Notes: generated by a model not told the origin, from the letters alone. DNA of 5,017 nt from an uncultured Lysobacteraceae bacterium (GCA_946480705.1 CAMLLF010000363.1:1-5017), one strand, 5' to 3'. Counted from the stretch's first letter, positions 1 through 5,017 are shown. Program-made: numbers and translations.

Positions 1-68
1 GGCGACGCCGGTTGCCGTGTTTCACCCTGGAAGAAACTGGCCAAGGACGGCACTCAGGAGCAATCCCC

Positions 69-260
69 ATGAAAAAGCCCAACTCGTCCAGCAAGTGGAG
101 TTCCAGCGACAAACCGCGCACGGCACCGGCGGGCGTCCCTGCACCGGACACGGTTGACAAAACCGGCGCCAAAATCACGAGTCTTCCCGCCAAGAGCGCC
201 GAACCCAGTCCTTCGCATGCCGCACCGGTGAACGACGACAAGCGCGAGAGCAACCGCTGA
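69..260 (+). CDS. Small hydrophilic, probably disordered protein of unknown function (63 aa)
   Basis: I do not recognise a family. The start at 69 is preferred because AGGAG lies at 56-60 with an 8-nt spacer; an in-frame ATG at 12 has no such site. The 63-residue product begins MKKPNSSSKWSSS and is rich in Ser, Pro, Ala, Lys and Asp, with one Trp and no Cys. It has no hydrophobic stretch long enough for a signal peptide or membrane segment, so it is probably a soluble, mostly unstructured protein. A reading frame open from the left edge ends at a TGA at 70-72 that overlaps this ATG (ATGA). That may be the tail of an upstream gene with translational coupling, but 23 codons are too few to judge. 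A strong stem-loop follows the stop codon by 8 bases, as expected at the end of a transcript. Confidence 0.55.
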   Translation: MKKPNSSSKWSSSDKPRTAPAGVPAPDTVDKTGAKITSLPAKSAEPSPSHAAPVNDDKRESNR

Positions 261-268
261 GTTCTCGG

Positions 269-292
269 CCGCTCAGGCGCAGGCCTGAGCGG
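269..292 (+). terminator. Perfect 10-bp stem-loop after the 63-aa ORF, without a U-tract
   Basis: CCGCTCAGGC at 269-278 and GCCTGAGCGG at 283-292 are exact reverse complements around a GCAG tetraloop. The stem begins 8 bases after the TGA of the preceding ORF, the usual place for a transcript end. The bases after it are TCGCGACG, so there is no T-run. It is either a 3'-end-stabilising hairpin or a terminator that needs help from Rho or other factors, not a classical intrinsic terminator. Because it is symmetric, it could act on either strand. Confidence 0.5.
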
Positions 293-444
293 TCGCGACG
301 CCGCCATTGCCGATCCGCCCTGCTTCACCGCCTGCATTCCGGATGTTGCTTCGTACTGTCGCGCATCGCTGCGGCAAATGCGGTTCGCTTGGCCGATCCG
401 GCTGCCGCCCCGCGCGCTGACACGAAGATCCCTGGAGGATCATC

Positions 445-618
445 ATGAACAACAATTTCTTAGTGGAAAAGTGGAATGGAACTCTGCACTGGTTCCGGCT
501 GCAATGGAACAAGCCATCGAGCGAAAGCGCACTCTGGCGCGAGAGTCGCTCCGCAACACGGGTGAAACCCGCAATAACGCCGAAAAAAGCCCCGCGGCGC
601 GGCACCCGTCTCAGCTAG
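445..618 (+). CDS. Small ORF (57 aa as read), probably a decayed, frame-broken CsbD-family stress protein gene
   Basis: The start is convincing: GGAGG at 434-438 with a 6-nt spacer before ATG 445. It lies in a small hairpin (GATCC 427-431 / GGATC 437-441) that could partly mask the site. As written, the ORF gives 57 residues starting MNNNFLVEKWN. CsbD/YjbJ proteins (about 60-70 residues, induced by general stress) typically start MN, with Trp near 10, QW near 20-21 and Lys at 23. This ORF has W10, Q20-W21 and K23. The rest of the CsbD pattern, IE-x-KR-x(2)-L...G-x(5)-AEK, appears in the neighbouring + frame from about 516 (IERKRTLARES... then GETRNNAEK to about 585). Spacing suggests that around 22 bases were lost after codon 23, shifting the frame. 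After the shift the product turns Arg/Lys/Pro-rich, unlike CsbD. Either this is a pseudogene or the match is coincidental and a basic 57-mer is made. The family assignment is from memory of the consensus, not a search. Confidence 0.5.
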   Translation: MNNNFLVEKWNGTLHWFRLQWNKPSSESALWRESRSATRVKPAITPKKAPRRGTRLS

Positions 619-689
619 CGGGCGAACCGCCGGCCAGGCAGCGAGCCGCTCCGTGGCGCTTCACCGGTTCTCGCGCGATGTTCGTGCAG

Positions 690-768
690 GGCTGATCCAG
701 GCGAACAGAATGCTGCGCCGCCGAAGCCCTTGCGCCAATGCGTCGCCGGCCACCAGGGCGGATCAGCC
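690..768. repeat. 9-bp inverted repeat abutting the palindromic element
   Basis: GGCTGATCC at 690-698 and GGATCAGCC at 760-768 are exact reverse complements 61 bases apart. The right copy ends at the base just before the left terminal repeat of the 769-928 element. Otherwise the stretch from 619 to 768 holds no reading frame I would call a gene. The repeat may be a relic of an earlier insertion or of the insertion site, but with only 9 bp per arm it could be chance. Confidence 0.3.
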
Positions 769-928
769 AGTGTCCCGTTCCGTAAACAACGGCCGAACGA
801 TTTCCGGCGTCTTTCGCCGCGATGCGTCGTTGCACCTCGTTGCCGTAGCGCCGCTACGGCGCCCCGGTGCGCCTGGTCCCGCGACGAAATCCATCCGGAT
901 TTTTTTTGCATTTACGGAACAGGACACT
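769..928. mobile_element. 160-bp MITE-like palindromic element with 18-bp terminal inverted repeats
   Basis: The ends AGTGTCCCGTTCCGTAAA (769-786) and, on the opposite strand, AGTGTCCTGTTCCGTAAA (928-911) match at 17 of 18 positions. The interior continues to pair in order: TCCGG 803-807 with CCGGA 895-899; TTTCGCCGCG 812-821 with CGCGACGAAA 880-889 (9 of 10); GCACC 832-836 with GGTGC 866-870; and a central GCCGTAGCG 842-850 with CGCTACGGC 852-860. At least 45 positions pair across arms of about 80 bases, far beyond a terminator. Size, terminal repeats and lack of a transposase gene fit a miniature inverted-repeat element moved by an unseen transposase. I see no clear target-site duplication: flanks are CAGCC on the left and AAGCA on the right. 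The right end carries the last two bases of the neighbouring gene's stop codon. A T-run at 900-907 lies inside the right arm. It could also work as a bidirectional transcript end between convergent genes. Confidence 0.65.
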
Positions 929-1460
929 AAGCAACCGAGAGATCGAAGTGGCTGAGCAGGTCCGGATGCGCCATGTGCATGGCGACGGCATCCGCCTGGT
1001 TTCGTTCGATCATCGCGAGCGCCGCGTCGTTCGCACTGGCAACAAGCCACGCCAGTCCGGCACTTTGCTCGTCCTGCAGCAGGTTCTCGAGCATCGATCC
1101 GGCGAACTGCAGGTCAGCCAGGGCGACGATGCCGTCGAATCCCAGAGGCCGACCTTGAGTCGCTACATGCACGCGAGCCTCCGCGGCAATCGTCTTCGAC
1201 GCTGCCCGGCATCTGCCTATCGCATTGCGAATGGCCGATGTGGCAGCGGGTCGGGAAGGCGCCGCGCCCCCATCCAATCGAGACAGCGCGCGGGAAAGAT
1301 CGCTGCCGATGCGAAAAATGGCGGCGACGGATTGCGCCGAGAATCGCGTGTGGTCGTACATCAGGATCGCGCTCGGATCGAGCGGCCGCGGGTACGCGCC
1401 GTCGGGCGCCACAGACAGGCGCCGCCGCAGATTGAAGTCGAGGTGAATGATCTTGCCCAT
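927..1460 (-). CDS. Protein of unknown function, 177 aa, predicted soluble and helical
   Basis: I do not recognise a family. The start is the ATG at 1460-1458 (MGKIIHLDFNLRRR), with GGGA about 9 bases upstream at 1473-1470; the frame is open further upstream, but that stretch is Arg-rich and looks non-coding. There is no signal peptide or membrane span. Residues 1-45 contain mixed polar and hydrophobic segments, then Ala/Leu-rich stretches suggest helices, including a C-terminal part (residues ~110-175) with many acidic and hydrophobic residues (FDGIVALADLQFAG, SMLENLLQDEQSAG). Codon use has strong G/C third positions typical of a real gene here. It lies 83 bases downstream of the BON gene on the same strand, so the two may be cotranscribed. 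Its TAG stop is completed by the terminal repeat of the adjacent palindromic element, so the original C-terminus may have been different. Confidence 0.75.
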   Translation of the reverse strand: MGKIIHLDFNLRRRLSVAPDGAYPRPLDPSAILMYDHTRFSAQSVAAIFRIGSDLSRALSRLDGGAAPSRPAATSAIRNAIGRCRAASKTIAAEARVHVATQGRPLGFDGIVALADLQFAGSMLENLLQDEQSAGLAWLVASANDAALAMIERNQADAVAMHMAHPDLLSHFDLSVA

Positions 1461-1543
1461 GTCCGTGGTTCCCGACGTAACGATGCATTCTTGCCGAGTT
1501 GCGGTCGCGGCACGGTCGCGTGCCCGCGGCCCCACGGCGATCG

Positions 1544-2182
1544 TCAGTGCGCGTTCGCACTCCCCGCGACGAGCAACGCATCGGCGTCGACGCTACGCAC
1601 CCCGTACGTTCCGGCCACCAATTCGACTGCCGTACGGCGGGCTTCCGGCGAGGTCATGCGGTCCTGCAGCACAACGACGCCGTTGCGCGTGTGCACGACG
1701 ATCCGGCAATTGTCGGCGCCGTGCGACAGCGCCAGCGTGTTCTCTACGGTCGTCGTGATCCACGTATCGCTGCGCACCTGGCGCGACCGGTGTATGTCAT
1801 CGCGGCGCAAAGCCGCATCGCGAGCGGCATCGGTCACGGGTTTCCAGTCGACGACGTCGAGCTGGTTGTCGAGATGATCGACGCCTCTGATGTCGCGGGC
1901 CATCTGCCCGGCGAGCAGCTTTTGCGTGTCGCTGCGCGCGTATCCGCGCAGCTCTGCGATGCCCGACACGACGACGACGACGATATCGTCCGCCAGGATG
2001 CGCGAACTCGCCCTCAGCCGCGACTCGATTCCGGCGGCGATGTGCCGGTCGCCCGTCAGGCTCCCGCAAGGTGCGGACGGCTCCGCCTGCGCCGCGCCGT
2101 TCGCGAGACTGCCGTAGAGCGAGAATGCGAGCGCGATGGCGATGAGCCGGCAGGCCGGCGGTGTCGAGCGAGAAAGGTTCAT
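1544..2182 (-). CDS. Periplasmic protein with two BON domains (OsmY-like)
   Basis: The 212-residue product starts at ATG 2182-2180, chosen because it places a signal peptide at the N-terminus; the longer in-frame start at 2299 would bury it. GGAA at 2190-2187 is a weak ribosome binding site. Residues 1-33 form a Sec-type signal (Arg at 5 and 12, hydrophobic core LIAIALAFSLYG, cleavage after AQA at 33). Residues ~45-111 form a first BON domain (I-x-SRL-x-A..., VVVVSGIAELRGYA, then RDIRGVDHLDNQLDVV). Residues ~137-206 form a second (TTTVENTLAL, IVVHTRNGVVVLQDRMTSPEARR, GVRSVDADALLV). BON domains bind phospholipid or membrane surfaces, and tandem-BON proteins such as OsmY act in the periplasm under osmotic or envelope stress. 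The first domain has an unusual run of five valines encoded by GTC/GTG repeats. Two cysteines (C39, C159) in the mature protein could form a disulfide. The lack of a lipobox argues for a soluble periplasmic protein. Domain identity is confident; the exact role is not. Confidence 0.85.
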   Translation of the reverse strand: MNLSRSTPPACRLIAIALAFSLYGSLANGAAQAEPSAPCGSLTGDRHIAAGIESRLRASSRILADDIVVVVVSGIAELRGYARSDTQKLLAGQMARDIRGVDHLDNQLDVVDWKPVTDAARDAALRRDDIHRSRQVRSDTWITTTVENTLALSHGADNCRIVVHTRNGVVVLQDRMTSPEARRTAVELVAGTYGVRSVDADALLVAGSANAH

Positions 2183-2508
2183 GTCGTTCCGGAGATGATC
2201 GCGGCGTAGAAAAGGCGAAGGCGATGGACCGCTGCCGATGGCGGGTTTGCGAGCCATGGCTGTACTGAAGGGTGCACGGCGCCGAGCGCCTGTCGTCACC
2301 GGCCATGCACTGCTCGAAAAGAACAGCTGCAGCCGGGAAATCAGGCTGCGGTCAGCGTGCCTGTCGGTGCCAGGGTGTGCGCTGCAGTGCGGTCCGTCTG
2401 TGCGTCAGCGCACGCAGGAGTGCAAAAGTGTATGTTTGCAATGGCGTGCGGAGCGTCGAACGGGCGGGCAAGGTCACCGTTCAGGCGGCTGCTTTCGCCG
2501 GACCTCGA
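2183..2508. other. 326-bp gene-free region upstream of the BON gene
   Basis: This stretch lies between two - strand genes. Reading frames cross it in several directions, but none has a ribosome binding site together with a protein-like composition. It should hold the promoter of the BON gene and the 3' end of the 2509-2895 transcript. I see no good sigma-70 promoter and no hairpin with a T-run. The most distinctive element is the inverted repeat at 2421-2440, described separately. A small hairpin (GTGCG-TCAG-CGCAC, 2401-2414 region) lies just left of it. Confidence 0.5.
2421..2440. promoter_or_regulatory. Operator-like inverted repeat TGCAAA-N8-TTTGCA
   Basis: TGCAAA at 2421-2426 and TTTGCA at 2435-2440 are exact reverse complements separated by 8 bases. 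They form a 20-bp AT-richer island in a GC-rich intergenic region about 240 bases upstream of the BON gene start. The geometry resembles a binding site for a dimeric regulator. There is no associated promoter I can identify, and 6-bp arms can arise by chance. Confidence 0.2.
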
Positions 2509-2895
2509 TCACGGCGGGGTCGTACGATACGCCGTTTCGCGGCCGCGCTGCTCGAGCAGTGCGTAATCCATGGCTTCCGCGAGCCGGTCGTAACGGTAGC
2601 CGCGATAGCAGAAGCGGCCGTTCGTCAGCTCGATGCCGAGCGCGGTCATGTGCTGTTTGTTGGTTTCCGATTCCGCGCCGAGATCGCGGCTCTGGCGATA
2701 AGGACCGCGTGGGTCGGGCTGCTGCGGCCGCGCGCGCATGAGCCGCGCATACGCCAGCGCGTCGTCGAGGCGATCGTAGCGGTAGCCGTTGTACTCGTAG
2801 CTGCAGCCGTCGTAGCGGACGTTGTATTCATGCATGGCGCGCTGACTGTCCAGGCTGCCGGGTTCACTGTGCTTGTCTGATTCAACCGTGCGCAT
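2509..2895 (-). CDS. Small protein of unknown function with two copies of an aromatic YRYDRL module (128 aa)
   Basis: The start at 2895 is supported by GGGAG at 2906-2902 with a 6-nt spacer; the frame extends upstream to 3060 but that extension is Arg-rich and lacks a site. The product has no signal peptide or membrane span. It contains two related segments of about 30 residues. The first (residues ~24-50) reads YNVRYDGCSYEYNGYRYDRL then DDALAYA. The second (~83-112) reads MTALGIELTNGRFCY then RGYRYDRLAEAMDYA. They share the exact string GYRYDRL, followed by an acidic-Ala-hydrophobic-x-Tyr-Ala helix. A polar linker rich in Arg, Gln and Pro separates them. The pattern suggests a beta-hairpin plus helix unit used twice. 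The divergent gene at 3059-3370 carries a third, more distant copy. I know of no named domain to assign; function is unknown. Confidence 0.75.
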   Translation of the reverse strand: MRTVESDKHSEPGSLDSQRAMHEYNVRYDGCSYEYNGYRYDRLDDALAYARLMRARPQQPDPRGPYRQSRDLGAESETNKQHMTALGIELTNGRFCYRGYRYDRLAEAMDYALLEQRGRETAYRTTPP

Positions 2896-3058
2896 GACGC
2901 TCTCCCGAATTCGCGGCGACGCGTGCCGCCCGCTGTTGCGTCCAACGTTGCGGCCGTTACGTGCGTGCTGTCTGTACGCTGGCCCACCCGGCCGCTCCGT
3001 CAGGACGCATGTGCGCCACCGCACCGACAGGCTCCGCGCGCGCGCGCAGGCTCCGCCC
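2896..3058. promoter_or_regulatory. Divergent intergenic region with presumed back-to-back promoters
   Basis: This 163-bp gap separates the starts of two divergently transcribed genes that share a protein module, so it should contain promoters in both directions and possibly a shared control site. A weak + strand candidate is TTGCGG followed 17 bases later by TCTGTA (around 2954-2982), a poor match to sigma-70 consensus. The region is very GC-rich. No strong operator is visible. Confidence 0.35.
3028..3056. repeat. Direct repeat CAGGCTCCGC flanking a (CG)n tract
   Basis: CAGGCTCCGC occurs at 3028-3037 and again at 3047-3056, with an alternating CG tract (3035-3047) between and overlapping them. 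The second copy includes the AGG at 3048-3050 that serves as ribosome binding site for the gene starting at 3059. Copy number of the tract could vary by slippage, but it is short. Confidence 0.5.
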
Positions 3059-3370
3059 ATGTCCGTTTCCCTGCCATCGAACGAGCAGCGCGTCTACGAT
3101 GCGGCCGACAATGCCTACCTTTCCGAGGGCGGCTATCTCGCGCCGAACGGCCGCAGCGGCGCGAGACCGGCCCGCGTATTTGCCGCAACCAGGTCTCGCC
3201 GCGGCTGCGAGCCACTGCCGCTCGCCGGCCCCAACCCCGACGAGCTCCTCCTCATGGCTCGCTTCGGCATCACGTATTCCGGTGGCGTCTATTGCTACGC
3301 GCAACGCAGCTACGACTACTTCTACGACGCGCTCGTCCGTGCCTGGGCCGCAGCCAAGCTTCCGCACTGA
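3059..3370 (+). CDS. Small protein of unknown function carrying one copy of the aromatic module (103 aa)
   Basis: The start at 3059 has AGG at 3048-3050 with an 8-nt spacer. The frame is open to 2873, but the upstream part is Arg/Pro-rich and overlaps the start of the divergent gene. The N-terminal half (MSVSLPSNEQRVYDAADNAY, then a Gly/Arg-rich stretch to about residue 50) is polar and matches nothing I know. Residues 66-97 (MARFGITYSGGVYCYAQRSY then DYFYDALVRAWA) align without gaps to the second module of the divergent neighbour. Shared positions include Met, Gly-Ile, Gly, Cys-Tyr, Tyr-Asp and Ala. The two genes therefore look like distant paralogues or partners arranged head to head. There is no signal peptide or membrane span. 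Function unknown. The next ORF on this strand starts 170 bases downstream, so cotranscription with the glucan synthase is possible but not evident. Confidence 0.65.
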   Translation: MSVSLPSNEQRVYDAADNAYLSEGGYLAPNGRSGARPARVFAATRSRRGCEPLPLAGPNPDELLLMARFGITYSGGVYCYAQRSYDYFYDALVRAWAAAKLPH

Positions 3371-3540
3371 CGTCGTTTCTCACCCTGATACCCGCTTGCC
3401 GCATCGCGTATCCGGCCGCGCGCTGCCGGCAGCATCGGACAGCGGTTGCGACGGCGGTGCCGACCATCGCCACGACGCAACACGTACATCGGCGCGCATC
3501 GGCAGGACTTCTCTGCCTTACGTCACCCCAGGAACACACG

Positions 3541-3603
3541 ATGCTTGATGCGATGGAACGCAACCAACACCGGGCGACTCGTCAGCGATGGTGCCGTTCA
3601 TGA
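3541..3603 (+). CDS. 20-aa leader ORF overlapping the glucan synthase start (ATGA)
   Basis: ATG at 3541 follows AGGA (3530-3533) with a 7-nt spacer, the clearest ribosome binding site in this part of the window. The ORF encodes MLDAMERNQHRATRQRWCRS and stops at TGA 3601-3603, which overlaps the ATG at 3600 of the following gene. The same frame is open well upstream, so a longer start cannot be excluded, but only this ATG has a good site. The glucan synthase starts themselves (3588, 3600) lack a recognisable Shine-Dalgarno. I infer that ribosomes load here and reinitiate on the large gene. The peptide is basic and probably matters through its translation rather than as a protein. Alternatively it is a chance ORF. 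Confidence 0.45.
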   Translation: MLDAMERNQHRATRQRWCRS

Positions 3604-5017
3604 GGCGAGCGCTGGCCGAACTGGGCCAATGGCTGCATTCGGCGCTGCGCGCACCGGCACAGGGGTTTCTGCCTGAGGTCGACATCGAGCCGCCGCTGCG
3701 GGCCGAACTTTTCAGCGCCGACCAGATGGAGGAACACGGCGCTGCACTGGCGGCCTTCCATCGCGTGCAGCTTGGCCACGCGCCGAACCGGCTGCTGCCG
3801 CGCCTGGCGGAAAACGAAAGCGTGCTCGTCGACATCTGCGCGCTGATCACCGCGGCGATTCGCGAAGGGCGCCGCGTCACGCCGGCCAGCGAATGGCTGC
3901 TCGACAACTACTATCTGGTCGACGAACATGTGCGCACGGCCAGGCGTCATTTTCCCAAACGGTACAACCGGCAATTGCCACGCTTGACCAACGGCGTATC
4001 GGCGGATCTTCCCCGCATCTACGACATCGCACTCAACGCCATTTCTCACGGCGACGGACGCTTCGATCCGGAAAGCCTGCACCGCTTCGTCGCTTCGTAT
4101 CAGCGCGTCGCGCCGTTGACGCTGGGTGAACTGTGGGCGATCCCGATCATGTTGCGGCTCGCACTCATCGAGAACCTGCGCCGCGTGGCGACGCGCGTGG
4201 CGCAGGACCGCCGGCACCGCAATCTCGCCGCCGACTGGGGCGAGCGCATGGCCGAGATCGCCGCCCACGACCCCAAGAGCCTGATCCTCGCCGTCGCCGA
4301 CATGGCCCGCTCGGATCCGCCCGCGAGTGCGTCGTTCGTGGCAGAGCTGATGCAGCGCCTGCTCGGCCAGAGCGCTTCGCTCGCCCTGCCCGTCTCCTGG
4401 CTCGCGCAGCGGCTGGCGGAAGACGGCGTGACCATCGAACAGCTGGTGCAGTCCGAGCACCAGCAGCAGGCCGCCGACCAGATGTCCGTGAGCAACAGCA
4501 TCGGCAGTCTGCGTCTGCTGCTGTCGACCGACTGGCGCCGTTTCGTCGAGGGCCTCAGCGATATCGAGGCGATCCTCACGACCGATCCGGCGCAGGTCTA
4601 CGCGCGCATGGATTTCGCCACCCGCGACGACTACCGGCATGCCGTCGAACACTTCGCCCGCAAGGCCGGCAGGACCGAAGCGGCGGTCGCCGGGGCCGCC
4701 GTCGCGCGTGCCGCCGCGGCAGCTCCCGGCACGCCGCAGGCCCATGTCGGCTATTACCTCGTCGGCGTCGGGCGTGCAGCCCTGCAGAGCGACTGCGGTT
4801 TGCGCCCGACCCGGCGCTACCTGCCGGTACGGGCGTATGTCGGCGCCATCGTGCTGATGACGGCGGCTCTTGTCGCCGCGGCGGCAGCGTGGCTGCCGCT
4901 GCCCGCCGCGTTCATCAGTTGCGGCGTCGCCATCGTCCTGCTGGCGCTGACGGCGAGCCAGCTCAGCGTCACCCTGGTCAACTGGATTGCCGCCCACCTG
5001 GCAGCGCCGCAGGCGCT
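3600..5017 (+). CDS. ndvB: Cyclic beta-1,2-glucan synthase (NdvB/ChvB type), N-terminal part, truncated by the window end
   Basis: Members of this family are inner-membrane enzymes of about 2,800 residues that start, elongate, trim and cyclise beta-1,2-glucan from UDP-glucose; the product is an osmoregulated periplasmic glucan. About 472 residues are visible and no stop occurs before the edge. Family-typical segments are LLPRLAENE (65-73), TPASEWLLDNYYLVDEHVRT (94-113) followed by ARRHFPK, an LPRL...PRIYDIALNAISHGDGR block, PLTLGELWAIPIMLRLALIE (from ~172) and the pair of membrane spans at ~413-434 and ~436-460, ending in SQLSVTLVNWIA. The glycosyltransferase (GT84) and C-terminal GH94-like phosphorylase regions lie beyond the window. 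An upstream stop at 3546-3548 limits the start to ATG 3588, GTG 3591 or ATG 3600. I chose 3600 because it forms an ATGA overlap with the leader ORF, but 3588 is equally possible. Such genes are commonly active at low osmolarity; nothing here shows that directly. Confidence 0.9.
   Translation, partial: MRRALAELGQWLHSALRAPAQGFLPEVDIEPPLRAELFSADQMEEHGAALAAFHRVQLGHAPNRLLPRLAENESVLVDICALITAAIREGRRVTPASEWLLDNYYLVDEHVRTARRHFPKRYNRQLPRLTNGVSADLPRIYDIALNAISHGDGRFDPESLHRFVASYQRVAPLTLGELWAIPIMLRLALIENLRRVATRVAQDRRHRNLAADWGERMAEIAAHDPKSLILAVADMARSDPPASASFVAELMQRLLGQSASLALPVSWLAQRLAEDGVTIEQLVQSEHQQQAADQMSVSNSIGSLRLLLSTDWRRFVEGLSDIEAILTTDPAQVYARMDFATRDDYRHAVEHFARKAGRTEAAVAGAAVARAAAAAPGTPQAHVGYYLVGVGRAALQSDCGLRPTRRYLPVRAYVGAIVLMTAALVAAAAAWLPLPAAFISCGVAIVLLALTASQLSVTLVNWIAAHLAAPQA

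Noticed and set aside
1..72. Possible tail of an upstream gene ending at TGA 70-72
   Set aside because: The ATGA overlap with the next start is suggestive, but 23 codons with no recognisable motif cannot be supported as a gene.
887..907. Hairpin AAATCC/GGATTT followed by a T-run, as an intrinsic terminator on the + strand
   Set aside because: The stem has only two G-C pairs and is too weak. The T-run sits within the right arm of the larger palindrome, which explains the symmetry better.
615..911. A 98-codon - strand frame starting inside the palindromic element, possibly a transposase remnant
   Set aside because: The sequence is Arg/Gly-rich, reads straight through both arms of the palindrome, and shows no transposase motif.
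867..1877. A 336-codon open frame on the + strand
   Set aside because: It is antisense to the 177-aa and BON genes, is Arg/Ser-rich, and has no ribosome binding site or recognisable domain.
3422..3433. Perfect 12-bp palindrome GCTGCCGGCAGC between the 103-aa gene and the leader ORF
   Set aside because: Short GC-only palindromes are common at this composition. There is no loop-forming spacer and no T-run, so neither a terminator nor an operator is supported.
2923..3603. A 226-codon + strand frame ending at 3603
   Set aside because: It overlaps the 103-aa gene in another frame and is Arg/Pro/Ala-rich. Only its last 20 codons, starting at an ATG with a good ribosome binding site, are kept as the leader ORF.
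3582..4997. A 471-codon open frame on the - strand
   Set aside because: It lies entirely opposite the glucan synthase coding region, whose family motifs are unmistakable. The - strand product is a low-complexity Gln/Asp/Arg/His-rich shadow typical of GC-rich antisense frames.

Overview
The window is GC-rich (by eye about two thirds G+C) and looks chromosomal. A cyclic beta-1,2-glucan synthase, a two-BON-domain periplasmic protein and a CsbD-like relic together suggest a Gram-negative proteobacterium, most likely a betaproteobacterium of the Burkholderiales type. That placement is inferred from gene content and composition only. There are no rRNA, tRNA or CRISPR features and no transposase gene.

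Layout from left to right. (1) A short disordered 63-residue ORF (69-260, +) is followed by a perfect 10-bp stem-loop. (2) A small + strand ORF with an excellent ribosome binding site (445-618) looks like a decayed, frame-broken CsbD-family gene. (3) Positions 769-928 form a 160-bp imperfect palindrome with 18-bp terminal inverted repeats, most simply read as a MITE-like non-autonomous element. It supplies the last two bases of the stop codon of the convergent gene next to it. (4) Two - strand genes follow: a secreted two-BON-domain protein (1544-2182) and, downstream of it, a 177-residue protein of unknown function (927-1460). (5) After a 326-bp gene-free stretch come two small, divergently transcribed genes (2509-2895 on -, 3059-3370 on +). 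They share an aromatic module of about 30 residues, present twice in the first and once in the second. (6) A 20-codon ORF with a good Shine-Dalgarno (3541-3603) overlaps by ATGA the start of a large ndvB/chvB-type cyclic beta-1,2-glucan synthase gene. That gene runs off the right edge; only its N-terminal ~472 residues are visible.

The recognisable genes share a theme of envelope and osmotic stress: a periplasmic BON protein related to OsmY, a CsbD-type stress protein relic, and the enzyme for osmoregulated periplasmic glucan. The genes of unknown function may belong to the same stress-response neighbourhood, but this is inferred from proximity. The items most worth a second look are the palindromic element, the repeated aromatic module in the divergent pair, and the coupled leader ORF ahead of the glucan synthase.
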